A stretch of DNA of 6,395 nt from positions 47,973 through 54,367 of the forward strand of contig DXZW01000034.1 in NCBI GenBank assembly GCA_019419455.1. The letters are read 5' to 3'. The translations under genes and the position numbers were made by a program. Positions 1 through 5,812 of the stretch are shown in pieces. The notes under the pieces were generated by a model. It searched no databases. It was not told the origin of the DNA and saw nothing but the letters and a program-made list of their open reading frames with translations. Position 1 is the first letter of the stretch. Each line of letters begins with the position of its first letter. The stretch is from Collinsella sp. (GTDB taxonomy: Bacteria > Actinomycetota > Coriobacteriia > Coriobacteriales > Coriobacteriaceae).

Positions 1-275
1 CGCCGGGCAAGGCCCTCTCGACCGTTTCGTTTTGCGGGGGCTGATTATTTTTAATGCAATAGGGACTTTGCTGATGCTGCCTTGGGTACTGTGCATGTAA
101 CTTTGGTCAGCCAGTGATACATCGCCGGGGACGGGGTGGGGTGCTTGGTTTTGGAAGTTCGCGAAGCCCACTTCCAAAACCAAGCACCCCACCCCGTCCC
201 TCGTCCGTATGTTCTTCCGCTGGGCGAGCCATAGAGGCCGCGTACCGATAGGGTAAGGCGGCGACTTGAAATTGG
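1..275. other. Non-coding stretch before the first gene
   Basis: No convincing gene is seen here. The reading frame opening at base 3 runs 13 codons to a TGA at 42-44 and has coding-like codons, so it could be the tail of an upstream gene, but it is too short to judge. Bases 45-65 are AT-rich. The main content is the long inverted repeat at 128-200, annotated separately. The stretch from 201 to 275 shows nothing beyond the approach to a promoter candidate. Confidence 0.6.
128..200. repeat. Perfect 31-bp inverted repeat (long hairpin, 11-nt loop)
   Basis: Bases 128-158 are the exact reverse complement of 170-200, with loop 159-169 between them; a G-T pair (127/201) could add one more step. 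The left arm is almost all G and T, with runs of four G at 127-130, 133-136 and 138-141. As RNA it would form a very stable stem. There is no T-run after the right arm (bases 201-220 are mixed), so it is not a textbook intrinsic terminator. It could be a dispersed palindromic element (REP- or MITE-like), a boundary or mRNA-end hairpin for an upstream gene, or a structured RNA. The structure itself is certain; the function is not known. Confidence 0.9.
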
Positions 276-284
276 TGCTATATT
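276..284 (+). promoter_or_regulatory. Candidate extended -10 promoter for the first gene
   Basis: A TG dinucleotide at 276-277, one base, then TATATT at 279-284 (five of six matches to TATAAT) form an extended -10 element. No good -35 hexamer lies 16-18 bases upstream, as is common for extended -10 promoters. Transcription would start near 290-292, giving a leader of about 30 nt to the ATG at 322. It would drive the 322 gene and, since no terminator is visible at 811-848, probably the two regulators too. Confidence 0.4.
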
Positions 285-321
285 TGGCTTGAGTTGTTTA
301 ATGCTAGTACGGGAGGCTGAT

Positions 322-810
322 ATGGGGCTGTTCAAGAAGAAAAACCCGCAGGATGCCTTTGATCCCGATGTGTTTACCATCACGGATACGATTTTGGACC
401 CGCCGCGGTTTACGTTTTTGCCGGCTATCTATCAGGATGCCACGCGCCGCAAGTGGGCCGTGCATCAGCGCGGCGGCGAGCCGAAGATTTTTGACTATGC
501 GGACGTGTTGCAGTGCGAAGTAGCCGAGGCGGGCGATCCGGAGGCCGAGGAAGTGGCCTCAAAACAGGAATTTGCCCAGCGTATCCTGGCAAATCCTGCC
601 AAGGCGGCGAAAATAAACGCAGCCAAGCGTAATATGTGTCTTGGTATGGGCGTTGTTGTGGCGGTTCAGACGGGAAAAGACGAGGTTTCCAAACTAGAGA
701 TTCCCGTTATGACCGATGAAGTCAAACGCGATTCAAGCCTATATAAGTCGTATCGGAATGTCGCCGAGAAGATCAAGGCCGAATTTGATGCCATGGGAGG
801 GCTGGTCTAA
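322..810 (+). CDS. Uncharacterised soluble protein (162 aa)
   Basis: The product is not recognised with confidence. It is a 162-residue protein with no signal peptide and no membrane segment. It begins with a short basic stretch (LFKKK), then has an alternating beta-like region around residues 25-70 containing the pattern 'RKWAVHQ...KIFDYADVL'. After a charged Ala/Glu/Lys-rich linker (about 75-105) come a hydrophobic strand (CLGMGVVVAVQT) and a C-terminal helix. This arrangement loosely recalls the C-terminal part of DUF4428/DUF4429 proteins, but the N-terminal zinc ribbon of that group is absent. I chose ATG 322 over the upstream start at 289: GGGAGG at 311-316 sits 5 nt before it, and the likely transcription start lies near 290. 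It ends 38 bp before the first regulator with no visible terminator, so it may share its transcript. A functional link to the sugar operon is not shown. Confidence 0.75.
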   Translation: MGLFKKKNPQDAFDPDVFTITDTILDPPRFTFLPAIYQDATRRKWAVHQRGGEPKIFDYADVLQCEVAEAGDPEAEEVASKQEFAQRILANPAKAAKINAAKRNMCLGMGVVVAVQTGKDEVSKLEIPVMTDEVKRDSSLYKSYRNVAEKIKAEFDAMGGLV

Positions 811-835
811 TTTTGGCGGCATACGTTTCTGAATG

Positions 836-840
836 AGGAG
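836..840 (+). promoter_or_regulatory. Ribosome binding site of the first GntR gene
   Basis: AGGAG lies 8 nt before ATG 849. It decides between this start and the overlapping ATG-led frame that opens 5 bases earlier at 844, which has no homology and is a shadow. Confidence 0.75.
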
Positions 841-848
841 CCCGTGCA

Positions 849-1616
849 ATGGCAGGCGAATCTTATGCAATTCCCCCCAAAGATCGTGCTGTTGAGGGAA
901 TTCTATGGTATATCCAGCACCATCAGCTTGCCGGCGGCGATCGCCTGCCGGCCGAGCGCGTGCTGTGCGAAGAGATCGGCGTTTCGCGTACGGCGTTGCG
1001 CGCTGGTATCACGCGACTCATCTCGTGTGGAACGCTCGAGAGCCGTCGCGGATCGGGTACGTATGTGTGTCCTCCTAAGCCGCTGAACATCTTCCAGGAA
1101 ACGTATAACTTTTCCGATGCCGTGCGGACTGCCGGCCTGCATCCCTCTTCTCGTCTGGTTTCCACCGAGACCATCGAGGCGGATAAGACGCTTGCCGACA
1201 AGCTTGGGGTGGCTATAGGCGCTCCTTTGCTCCGCATGCAGCGCGTTCGACTTATTGAGGGCGAGCCGGCGTCAATCGAGACGGCTCACGTTAACCTGTC
1301 CCTGTGCCCATCGCTTCCCGAGCACGATTTTGAGTGCGAGAGCCTTTACGATGTCTTGCTCAAAGAAGGTGGCGTGCGCGTTGAGCATGGACGTGAGCAT
1401 ATCTCCATCTCGCGTTTGAACGCCGAAGAGGCCGAGTTGCTCCAGCAAGAAGAGGGAACGCCGGTGTTCTATGAGAGCACGATAGAATTTGATAAGGACA
1501 TGCGTTTTGTGGAGCATTGCAAATCGGTGATTTTGCCCACAAAGTTCCGCTTTGCCGATAACGGCGAAAAGAACGGCATGAGGAGCGTGGCAGGTGAACA
1601 ATGGCTGAAACAGTAG
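849..1616 (+). CDS. GntR/HutC-family transcriptional regulator with UTRA domain (regulator 1)
   Basis: This is a 255-aa DNA-binding regulator. Residues about 11-75 form the GntR winged helix-turn-helix: a 'GDRLPAERVLCEEIGVSRTA' stretch typical of the family, then the wing motif 'ESRRGSGTYV'. Residues about 90-235 form a UTRA (chorismate-lyase-like) ligand domain, with the usual 'GAPLLRMQRVRLIEGEPASIET' region and 'ESLYDVL' helix. Such proteins usually bind a phosphorylated sugar or related metabolite and then release, or less often activate, their target promoters. Its gene runs 16 bp into the next regulator gene, and the sugar-conjugate operon follows, so control of that operon is the natural inference. 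FrlR, which controls fructoselysine genes in Bacillus and E. coli, belongs to the same GntR/UTRA class. The ligand is not known. Length is normal for the family (230-260 aa). Confidence 0.93.
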   Translation: MAGESYAIPPKDRAVEGILWYIQHHQLAGGDRLPAERVLCEEIGVSRTALRAGITRLISCGTLESRRGSGTYVCPPKPLNIFQETYNFSDAVRTAGLHPSSRLVSTETIEADKTLADKLGVAIGAPLLRMQRVRLIEGEPASIETAHVNLSLCPSLPEHDFECESLYDVLLKEGGVRVEHGREHISISRLNAEEAELLQQEEGTPVFYESTIEFDKDMRFVEHCKSVILPTKFRFADNGEKNGMRSVAGEQWLKQ

Positions 1617-2314
1617 ATGCCACCCCGGTTTATATGCGCATTCGACGCCGCATCGAGGAGCGTATCGAGCGCGGTATATATCCTACGGGTTCCATGATTC
1701 CGTCCGAAAAAGACCTCGCCGAGGAATTCGGTACGACACGCTTGACCATCCGAAGCGCTGTCGATGAGCTGGTTCGGCGTGGGCAGATTCGACGCGTCCG
1801 CGGAAAGGGCGCGTTTGTGGCACAGAAAGTGCCCGTTGCCTACGAGCGAACGGGAGGGTTTCGCGAATCGGTTCGTGCTTCGGGCGGCGAGCCGTCCGTC
1901 CGCATCCTCGCGCGTTCCAAGCGTTATGCGGGCCCATATTATGCCAACCTGTTTGGCATTGCCGAGGACGATTTACTGTATTCGATTCGGCGTTTGAACT
2001 GCGTCAACGGCGACCCCGTATCGATTGAGATGGCGTTCATTCCGTGCCTGCTGTTTCCTACAATCGAAGATATTGACGTGTCGGTCTTCAGTTTGTACGA
2101 AACCTATGAGATGTTGGGCCGACAGCCGGTCATGGCACAGGAAAAGCTCGATATCGAAGCGCTGGGCGCGCGAAATGCCGGCCTGCTTGGACTGGAGCAA
2201 GGCGATCTTGCCTTGACGCTTGAGTGCGTGAGCTTCGATGCGAGCGGCCAGGCGATCGAGTACGTCAAGTCGTTTAACCGCGGTGATGCGGGTGGATATA
2301 CCTATACGTACTAG
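1601..2314 (+). CDS. GntR/HutC-family transcriptional regulator with UTRA domain (regulator 2)
   Basis: This is a 237-aa second regulator of the same architecture but clearly different sequence. The winged helix spans residues about 9-76 ('MIPSEKDLAEEFGTTRLTIR', wing 'RRVRGKGAFVAQ'). The UTRA domain spans about 85-230 and includes the classic 'GDPVSIEMAFIP' and 'FSLYETYEMLGRQP' segments that line the effector pocket in this family. The start ATG 1601 lies inside the end of regulator 1 (16-bp overlap, different frame). AGGTGA at 1592-1597 lies just before it, so translation is probably coupled and the two proteins made in fixed proportion. The nearest likely target is the promoter region 2315-2508 immediately downstream. 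It may bind with or against regulator 1, or sense a different intermediate. It ends in an aromatic-rich tail (GGYTYTY). Confidence 0.93.
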   Translation: MAETVDATPVYMRIRRRIEERIERGIYPTGSMIPSEKDLAEEFGTTRLTIRSAVDELVRRGQIRRVRGKGAFVAQKVPVAYERTGGFRESVRASGGEPSVRILARSKRYAGPYYANLFGIAEDDLLYSIRRLNCVNGDPVSIEMAFIPCLLFPTIEDIDVSVFSLYETYEMLGRQPVMAQEKLDIEALGARNAGLLGLEQGDLALTLECVSFDASGQAIEYVKSFNRGDAGGYTYTY

Positions 2315-2508
2315 CTGGTTTTTTGCATAACGGGCTGAAAAGCTGACGGAATTTTGATTCGTTGAGCAGACTGCATATACAACCTTACATGGCTCAAAAT
2401 CGACCGTTCGCCGATGGGGATAAATTAATCGACAAAGAGGTATCAAAAAGCCGTAACCTGTAACTGTGATTGGTATCAAATACTAATGATTTGTTACGAG
2501 GTGAGACG
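2315..2508 (+). promoter_or_regulatory. Control region of the SIS/PTS operon
   Basis: This 194-bp gap without a gene separates the regulators from the catabolic genes. It is AT-richer than its surroundings. No good terminator follows regulator 2, so read-through is possible. Promoter candidates are weak. One is TTGATT (2354-2359), 16 bp, then TATACA (2376-2381), four of six matches each. The other is TCGACA (2429-2434, five of six), 17 bp, then a poor CGTAAC (2452-2457). The second would place the start near 2464, right at the operator-like dyad, which fits repression better. Repeated words include GGTATCAAA (2439-2447 and 2472-2480) and AATCGAC (2398-2404 and 2427-2433). Confidence 0.55.
2469..2487. 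promoter_or_regulatory. Operator-like dyad for a GntR/UTRA regulator
   Basis: ATTGGTAT, three bases, ATACTAAT: the 8-bp arms match as an inverted repeat with one mismatch (2469-2476 and 2480-2487). The ATTGGTAT half resembles the half-sites bound by HutC-type regulators such as Bacillus NagR/YvoA. It lies 22 bp before the ATG of the first SIS gene. A second, nearly concentric pair, GTAAC (2460-2464) and GTTAC (2493-2497), brackets it. Binding by regulator 1 or 2 is inferred from type and position. Confidence 0.55.
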
Positions 2509-3624
2509 ATGAAGATGCTCGATTACGTTCAGCTTGCCCATGTGCGTATGGGAGAGAACCTCGAGCGTTCGTCTGAGCTGGTAGCGCAGCTCGTTGATAT
2601 TTTCCAGTCCGGTTCTTTTGACGCGCTGCGCATCGTTGCTTCGGGTTCGTCGCGCCATGCCGCCGATTGCGCCCGCGATTACCTGCAAGATGCGCTGCAG
2701 ATGCAGGTGTCCGTTGTGACGCCCGAGGCCTTCGTCGATTTTGAACATACCTATCCGCAGCATGCGCTCAACATCGCCGTTTCGCAGAGCGGCTATTCGA
2801 CCAATACGATCGCGGCTCTTGATTACATGCGCGCACACGATATGGCTGCAGTTGCGCTCGCGGCAAACGTCGAGGCGCCCATCAAGGAGCACGCTGATAT
2901 CGTTCTTGACTACGGTGTGGGCGTCGAGTCGGTGGACTTTGTGACGCTGGGCGTCGAGGTCCTCGTTGAGTACCTGGTGCTCTTTGGTATCTACGGCGGT
3001 CAGGCGCGCGGAACGATTGACGCCAAGGGCGTCGCCCAGCGTTTAGACGACCTGCGCGAGGCTATCCATGCCAATGCCGTGATGTGCAAGACCGCCGAGG
3101 CATATGTCCAAGACCGCATGCTCGAGCTTTCTGAGCACATGCCCGCCATGGTCGTCGGCAACGGCCCCAACTATGGCGTTGCCGAAGAGGCGGCCCTCAA
3201 GCTGAGCGAGACCATCAAGATTCCTGCCATGCATCACGAGGGCGAGGAGTTCGTCCACGGTCCCGAGATGCAGATCGTTCCGGGTTATCTGGTGTTTATC
3301 GTCGACGATCCACAAGGGTCGGAGCGTCTTGCGAATATCGCCGATGCGCTATCGAACGTTACGGCAAAAACGGTGCTGCTCACGGCCCATCCCAGGGGTA
3401 GGGCTCACGAGGTTGCGGTGCCTCAGGTGGCTCCGCTGCTCAGCACAATTCCCAATCTTGTGTTCTTCCAGACGATTGCGGCCATAATCGCCGAGCGTCT
3501 GAAGTCATGGGACGTGCACCCGTATCTCGATGCTGTCTCCAAGCAAATGGAGGTCAAGGCAGAGGGCTACGAAGAGTCAGTCAATGCGCTTAAGGCCAAA
3601 GCGGCCGAGTGTTACGGAATGTAA
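2509..3624 (+). CDS. Tandem SIS-domain protein, probable sugar-phosphate deglycase or isomerase (GlmS/GfrE-like)
   Basis: This is a 371-aa cytoplasmic enzyme with two SIS domains, equivalent to the isomerase half of GlmS without the glutaminase half. SIS1 (about 25-165) carries the sugar-phosphate loops SGSSRH (45-50) and SQSGYSTNT (92-100). SIS2 (about 195-345) carries GNGPNYG (217-223), LKLSET (230-235) and EEFVHGPEM (246-254). Glu234 and His250 are 16 apart, as are Glu488/His504 of E. coli GlmS and the catalytic Glu214/His230 of FraB, so an Amadori-type isomerase or deglycase chemistry is likely. In the Salmonella gfr operon a SIS enzyme beside a mannose-family permease (GfrE) cleaves glucoselysine 6-phosphate; that is the leading model here, but the substrate is unproven. 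I chose ATG 2509 because GAGGTG (2498-2503) lies 5 nt before it; an in-frame TTG at 2470 falls inside the operator and lacks a ribosome site. Confidence 0.85.
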   Translation: MKMLDYVQLAHVRMGENLERSSELVAQLVDIFQSGSFDALRIVASGSSRHAADCARDYLQDALQMQVSVVTPEAFVDFEHTYPQHALNIAVSQSGYSTNTIAALDYMRAHDMAAVALAANVEAPIKEHADIVLDYGVGVESVDFVTLGVEVLVEYLVLFGIYGGQARGTIDAKGVAQRLDDLREAIHANAVMCKTAEAYVQDRMLELSEHMPAMVVGNGPNYGVAEEAALKLSETIKIPAMHHEGEEFVHGPEMQIVPGYLVFIVDDPQGSERLANIADALSNVTAKTVLLTAHPRGRAHEVAVPQVAPLLSTIPNLVFFQTIAAIIAERLKSWDVHPYLDAVSKQMEVKAEGYEESVNALKAKAAECYGM

Positions 3625-3649
3625 GCGGGTTTTGATGCCCGTTGGCATG

Positions 3650-3669
3650 GGGGATGTGGAGACAACCCC
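3650..3669 (+). other. Hairpin just upstream of the second SIS gene
   Basis: GGGG (3650-3653) pairs with CCCC (3666-3669) and TGT (3655-3657) with ACA (3662-3664), around a GGAG loop and one A/A mismatch. It ends 4 nt before the AGGAG ribosome site (3674-3678). A smaller stem, ATGCC/GGCAT (3635-3639 / 3644-3648), precedes it. There is no T-run, so it is more likely an mRNA-protecting or processing structure than a terminator. Confidence 0.4.
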
Positions 3670-3684
3670 AGAAAGGAGAGACAA

Positions 3685-4746
3685 ATGAAGGAAACCGAGA
3701 AGATCGAGATCATGCATTTCGACCAGGAGGGCTACCTCGAGGACGGCAAGACGCTCTACGAGACCGGCAAGAAGATGACCGCGCTCGCCGACAAGGTCGC
3801 CGACGAGGGCTACGACGCCGTGTTCCTGATGGGCGTCGGCGGCACCTGGGACGAGCTCATGCAGCTCGAGTACCTCATGAACAAGTTCGGCGACCGCGAC
3901 CTCGAGGTCTACCTGATCCACGCCGCCGAGTGGAACGCCATGGGCCACAAGCGCATGACCGAGAAGTCCGTCGTGCTCACCGCCTCCGAGTCCGGCACCA
4001 CCCCCGAGGTCCTCGAGGCCGTCAAGAAGATGAAGGAAAAGGGCATTCGTGTCTACGCCATGACCAAGCCCGAGGGTCTCATCGGCCAGGCTGTGGGTGC
4101 CGAGAACTGCGTCGCCATGGCTTCTGACCATGGTTCGGGCGGCTGCGAGAAGGGCTACTACCTCGCCGACTGCTTCGGCCTGCGCCTGCTCAACCGCCGC
4201 GGCTGCTTCCCCAAGTTCGACCTGTTCATCGAGCAGACTAAGGATATCTGGAAGGACATGCTCGATATCCGCAAGCGCTTCGAGCCGCGCGCCGAGGAGC
4301 TCGCCAAGAAGTACGCCCTGGCCCCCTACACCATGTTCATCGGCTCCGGCGCCCTGTGGGGCGAGACGATCCTGTTCTCGATGTGCATCCTCGAGGAGAT
4401 GCAGTGGAAGCGCACCCGCTACATCACCTCGGCCGACTTCTTCCACGGCACCCTCGAGCTCGTGGAGCCGGGCGTCCCCGTGTTCCTGTTCATGGGCGAG
4501 GACGAGAACCGCAAGCTCGACGAGCGCGTCCGCGCGTTCCTGACCCGCGGCGTGACCGGCGACACCGACATCAACATCATCGACACCGCCGAGTTCGCCA
4601 TCCCGGGCCTTGACGACGAGTTCCGCGTCATCGTCTCCCCGTGGATTCTGACGGTGCTCGTGACCGACCGCCTGGCTCGCTACTACGAGACGGTCACCAA
4701 GCACAACCTTAAGTATCGTCGCTACTATCACCAGTTCGACTACTAA
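3685..4746 (+). CDS. SIS-domain protein, probable fructoselysine-6-phosphate deglycase (FrlB/GfrF-like)
   Basis: This 353-aa cytoplasmic enzyme is predicted to split a 6-phosphorylated fructosamine, in the FrlB model fructoselysine 6-phosphate, into glucose 6-phosphate and the amine. The N-terminal SIS lobe has GVGGTWDE (50-57) and SESGTTPEV (101-109). The C-terminal lobe has GSGALWGE (220-227) and the segment 'SADFFHGTLELVEPGVP' (249-265), which matches, as I recall it, the FrlB stretch with HGPLEIVEPGVP. The C-terminus (TKHNLKYRRYY, 338-348) also matches the FrlB ending pattern. Glu238 and His254 keep the 16-residue catalytic spacing of FraB and GlmS. Length agrees with FrlB (about 340 aa). 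AGGAG at 3674-3678, 6 nt before ATG 3685, fixes the start. Codon use is more extreme (C/G third bases nearly throughout) than in any neighbour, suggesting high expression. A deglycase for another conjugate, such as glucosaminate-like or fructose-amino acid compounds, cannot be excluded. Confidence 0.87.
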   Translation: MKETEKIEIMHFDQEGYLEDGKTLYETGKKMTALADKVADEGYDAVFLMGVGGTWDELMQLEYLMNKFGDRDLEVYLIHAAEWNAMGHKRMTEKSVVLTASESGTTPEVLEAVKKMKEKGIRVYAMTKPEGLIGQAVGAENCVAMASDHGSGGCEKGYYLADCFGLRLLNRRGCFPKFDLFIEQTKDIWKDMLDIRKRFEPRAEELAKKYALAPYTMFIGSGALWGETILFSMCILEEMQWKRTRYITSADFFHGTLELVEPGVPVFLFMGEDENRKLDERVRAFLTRGVTGDTDINIIDTAEFAIPGLDDEFRVIVSPWILTVLVTDRLARYYETVTKHNLKYRRYYHQFDY

Positions 4747-4792
4747 AGAAAACGGGTGCGGGAACGTGCCGGGCTATTGAGAGGAACACAGA

Positions 4793-5212
4793 ATGAGACA
4801 GTACATCATCGCCAGCCATGCGCACTTCGCTACCGGCATCAAGGAGAGCGTCGAGCTGCTCTCGGGCGCGCGCGACAACGTCCACGATCTTTCGATGTTC
4901 GTCGATGATCGCATGGACGTGGCCGAGGAGGCCCAAAAACTGCTGGCGGGTATGTCTGCCGACGATGATGTCGTTGTCTGCACCGACCTCTTTGGCGGCA
5001 GCGTCAACAACGAGTTCACCAAGATCGTCCAGACGCGTCCCCGCACGTACCTCGTTACCAACATGAACCTTCCTCTGCTCATCCAGCTGCTGTTCTCTGA
5101 CGAGTCGGCGCCGGTTGAGGAGACGATTCGCGCCATCGTCGCTGCGGACGATACGCGCGTGAAGTTTGTCAACGACCTGTTGGTCGATGACGACGAGGAA
5201 GAAGAGTTCTAA
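4793..5212 (+). CDS. PTS mannose-family EIIA component
   Basis: This is a 139-aa soluble phosphocarrier (ManX N-terminal type, about 130-140 aa). It takes phosphate from HPr on His9 (motif IIASHAHFATG, residues 5-15) and passes it to EIIB. The second family hallmark, DLFGGSVNN (65-73), corresponds to the DTWGGSPFN loop of E. coli ManX. AGAGG at 4780-4784 precedes ATG 4793 by 8 nt. It follows the second SIS gene by 46 bp and begins the permease part of the operon as a separate polypeptide, not fused to EIIB as in E. coli ManX. An unusual feature is the acidic C-terminal tail, VDDDEEEEF (131-139). Confidence 0.93.
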   Translation: MRQYIIASHAHFATGIKESVELLSGARDNVHDLSMFVDDRMDVAEEAQKLLAGMSADDDVVVCTDLFGGSVNNEFTKIVQTRPRTYLVTNMNLPLLIQLLFSDESAPVEETIRAIVAADDTRVKFVNDLLVDDDEEEEF

Positions 5213-5232
5213 TCCGTAGCACCTACTGACAC

Positions 5233-5245
5233 GCCGTAAGACGGC
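5233..5245 (+). other. Short hairpin between EIIA and EIIB genes
   Basis: GCCGT (5233-5237) and ACGGC (5241-5245) form a 5-bp stem with a 3-nt loop, 21 nt after the EIIA stop codon. There is no T-run. It could be an mRNA end-protecting structure or chance. Confidence 0.3.
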
Positions 5246-5269
5246 ACAAGACCTTTGGGGGGTCACATT

Positions 5270-5752
5270 ATGATTCAGCTACTTCGCGTTGACCATCGTC
5301 TGCTTCATGGCCAGGTCGCGGTCTCTTGGGTTCAGGGCCTCGGCTCCAATTGCATCTTCTGCGTGGGCGATAAGGTCGCTAACGACCCGGTGTGGAAGAC
5401 GACGCTCAAGATGGGCAAGCCTGCCGGCTGCAAGCTCGTCATCAAAGATATGGAGCATGCAATCGAAGCTATCAACTCGGGCGTGACCGACAAGTACAAG
5501 ATGATTATCTGCGTCGCCACTATCGCTGAGGCAAAGCAGCTTGTTGAGGGCTGCCCGCAGATCAAGTCGGTCAACCTGGGCAACACCAAGCCCAAGGACG
5601 AGAAGCGCCCCGATGCTCGTCAGGTCTCTCGTCAGATCTTCCTGACCGCGGCCGAGGAAGCCGATGTGCGCGAGATGCTGGATCGTGGCATTGAGGTCGA
5701 GATTCGACCTCTGGCCGATGACCCCAAGGTTGACTGCGCCAGCGTGCTCTAG
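5270..5752 (+). CDS. PTS mannose-family EIIB component
   Basis: This is a 160-aa cytoplasmic phosphotransferase of the permease. It receives phosphate from EIIA and hands it to the incoming sugar. The N-terminal motif RVDHRLLHGQV (6-16) is the family signature (RxDxRLxHGQV), and His13 is the phosphorylated residue. The length (about 160 aa) is that of a stand-alone EIIB. The later conserved segment 'VNLGNTKP' lies near residue 105. ATG 5270 places the signature at the normal distance from the N-terminus; an in-frame TTG at 5255 would add five residues with no ribosome site. The G-run at 5257-5262 is the only candidate Shine-Dalgarno, 7 nt upstream and imperfect. It is flanked by GACC (5250-5253) and GGTC (5261-5264), which could fold over it and dampen initiation. 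Confidence 0.94.
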   Translation: MIQLLRVDHRLLHGQVAVSWVQGLGSNCIFCVGDKVANDPVWKTTLKMGKPAGCKLVIKDMEHAIEAINSGVTDKYKMIICVATIAEAKQLVEGCPQIKSVNLGNTKPKDEKRPDARQVSRQIFLTAAEEADVREMLDRGIEVEIRPLADDPKVDCASVL

Positions 5753-5763
5753 GCGTTCAATTT

Positions 5764-5785
5764 CGAAGAGCCTGCGGGTTCTTCG
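5764..5785 (+). other. Intercistronic hairpin between EIIB and EIIC genes
   Basis: Bases 5764-5772 pair with 5777-5785 over nine positions (one G-T pair) around a TGCG loop. It starts 11 nt after the EIIB stop and ends 27 nt before the EIIC start. There is no T-run afterwards, so it is probably a processing or stability element separating soluble from membrane subunits rather than a terminator. Confidence 0.6.
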
Positions 5786-5812
5786 TAGTGTCCTATATGG
5801 AAAGGGGGATGT

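Noticed and set aside
3..44. Possible end of an upstream + strand gene
   Set aside because: Only 13 codons before TGA; codons look plausible, but this is too short to claim a gene.
128..200. CRISPR repeat or tRNA-like element
   Set aside because: Only one palindromic unit with no repeat-spacer series, and no cloverleaf or conserved tRNA bases.
51..383. 110-codon minus-strand frame covering the inverted repeat
   Set aside because: It crosses the hairpin and runs into the 322 gene on the other strand. No recognisable protein features are present.
2316..2328. Sigma-54-like promoter (TGG ... TTGCAT) upstream of the operon
   Set aside because: GG and GC are only 6 nt apart instead of the required 10, and no LevR/NtrC-type activator is present in the window.
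2315..2345. Terminator after regulator 2
   Set aside because: There is a T-run at 2319-2324, but no stable GC stem directly before it.
4097..4543. 148-codon + frame rich in Ser, Arg and Ala
   Set aside because: It is an out-of-phase shadow of the second SIS gene, with low complexity and no ribosome site or homology.
3577..4731. 384-codon open frame on the minus strand
   Set aside because: It lies wholly opposite the second SIS gene, whose C/G third positions suppress stops in other phases. Its translation is a low-complexity Val/Leu/Glu/His-rich sequence with no family resemblance.
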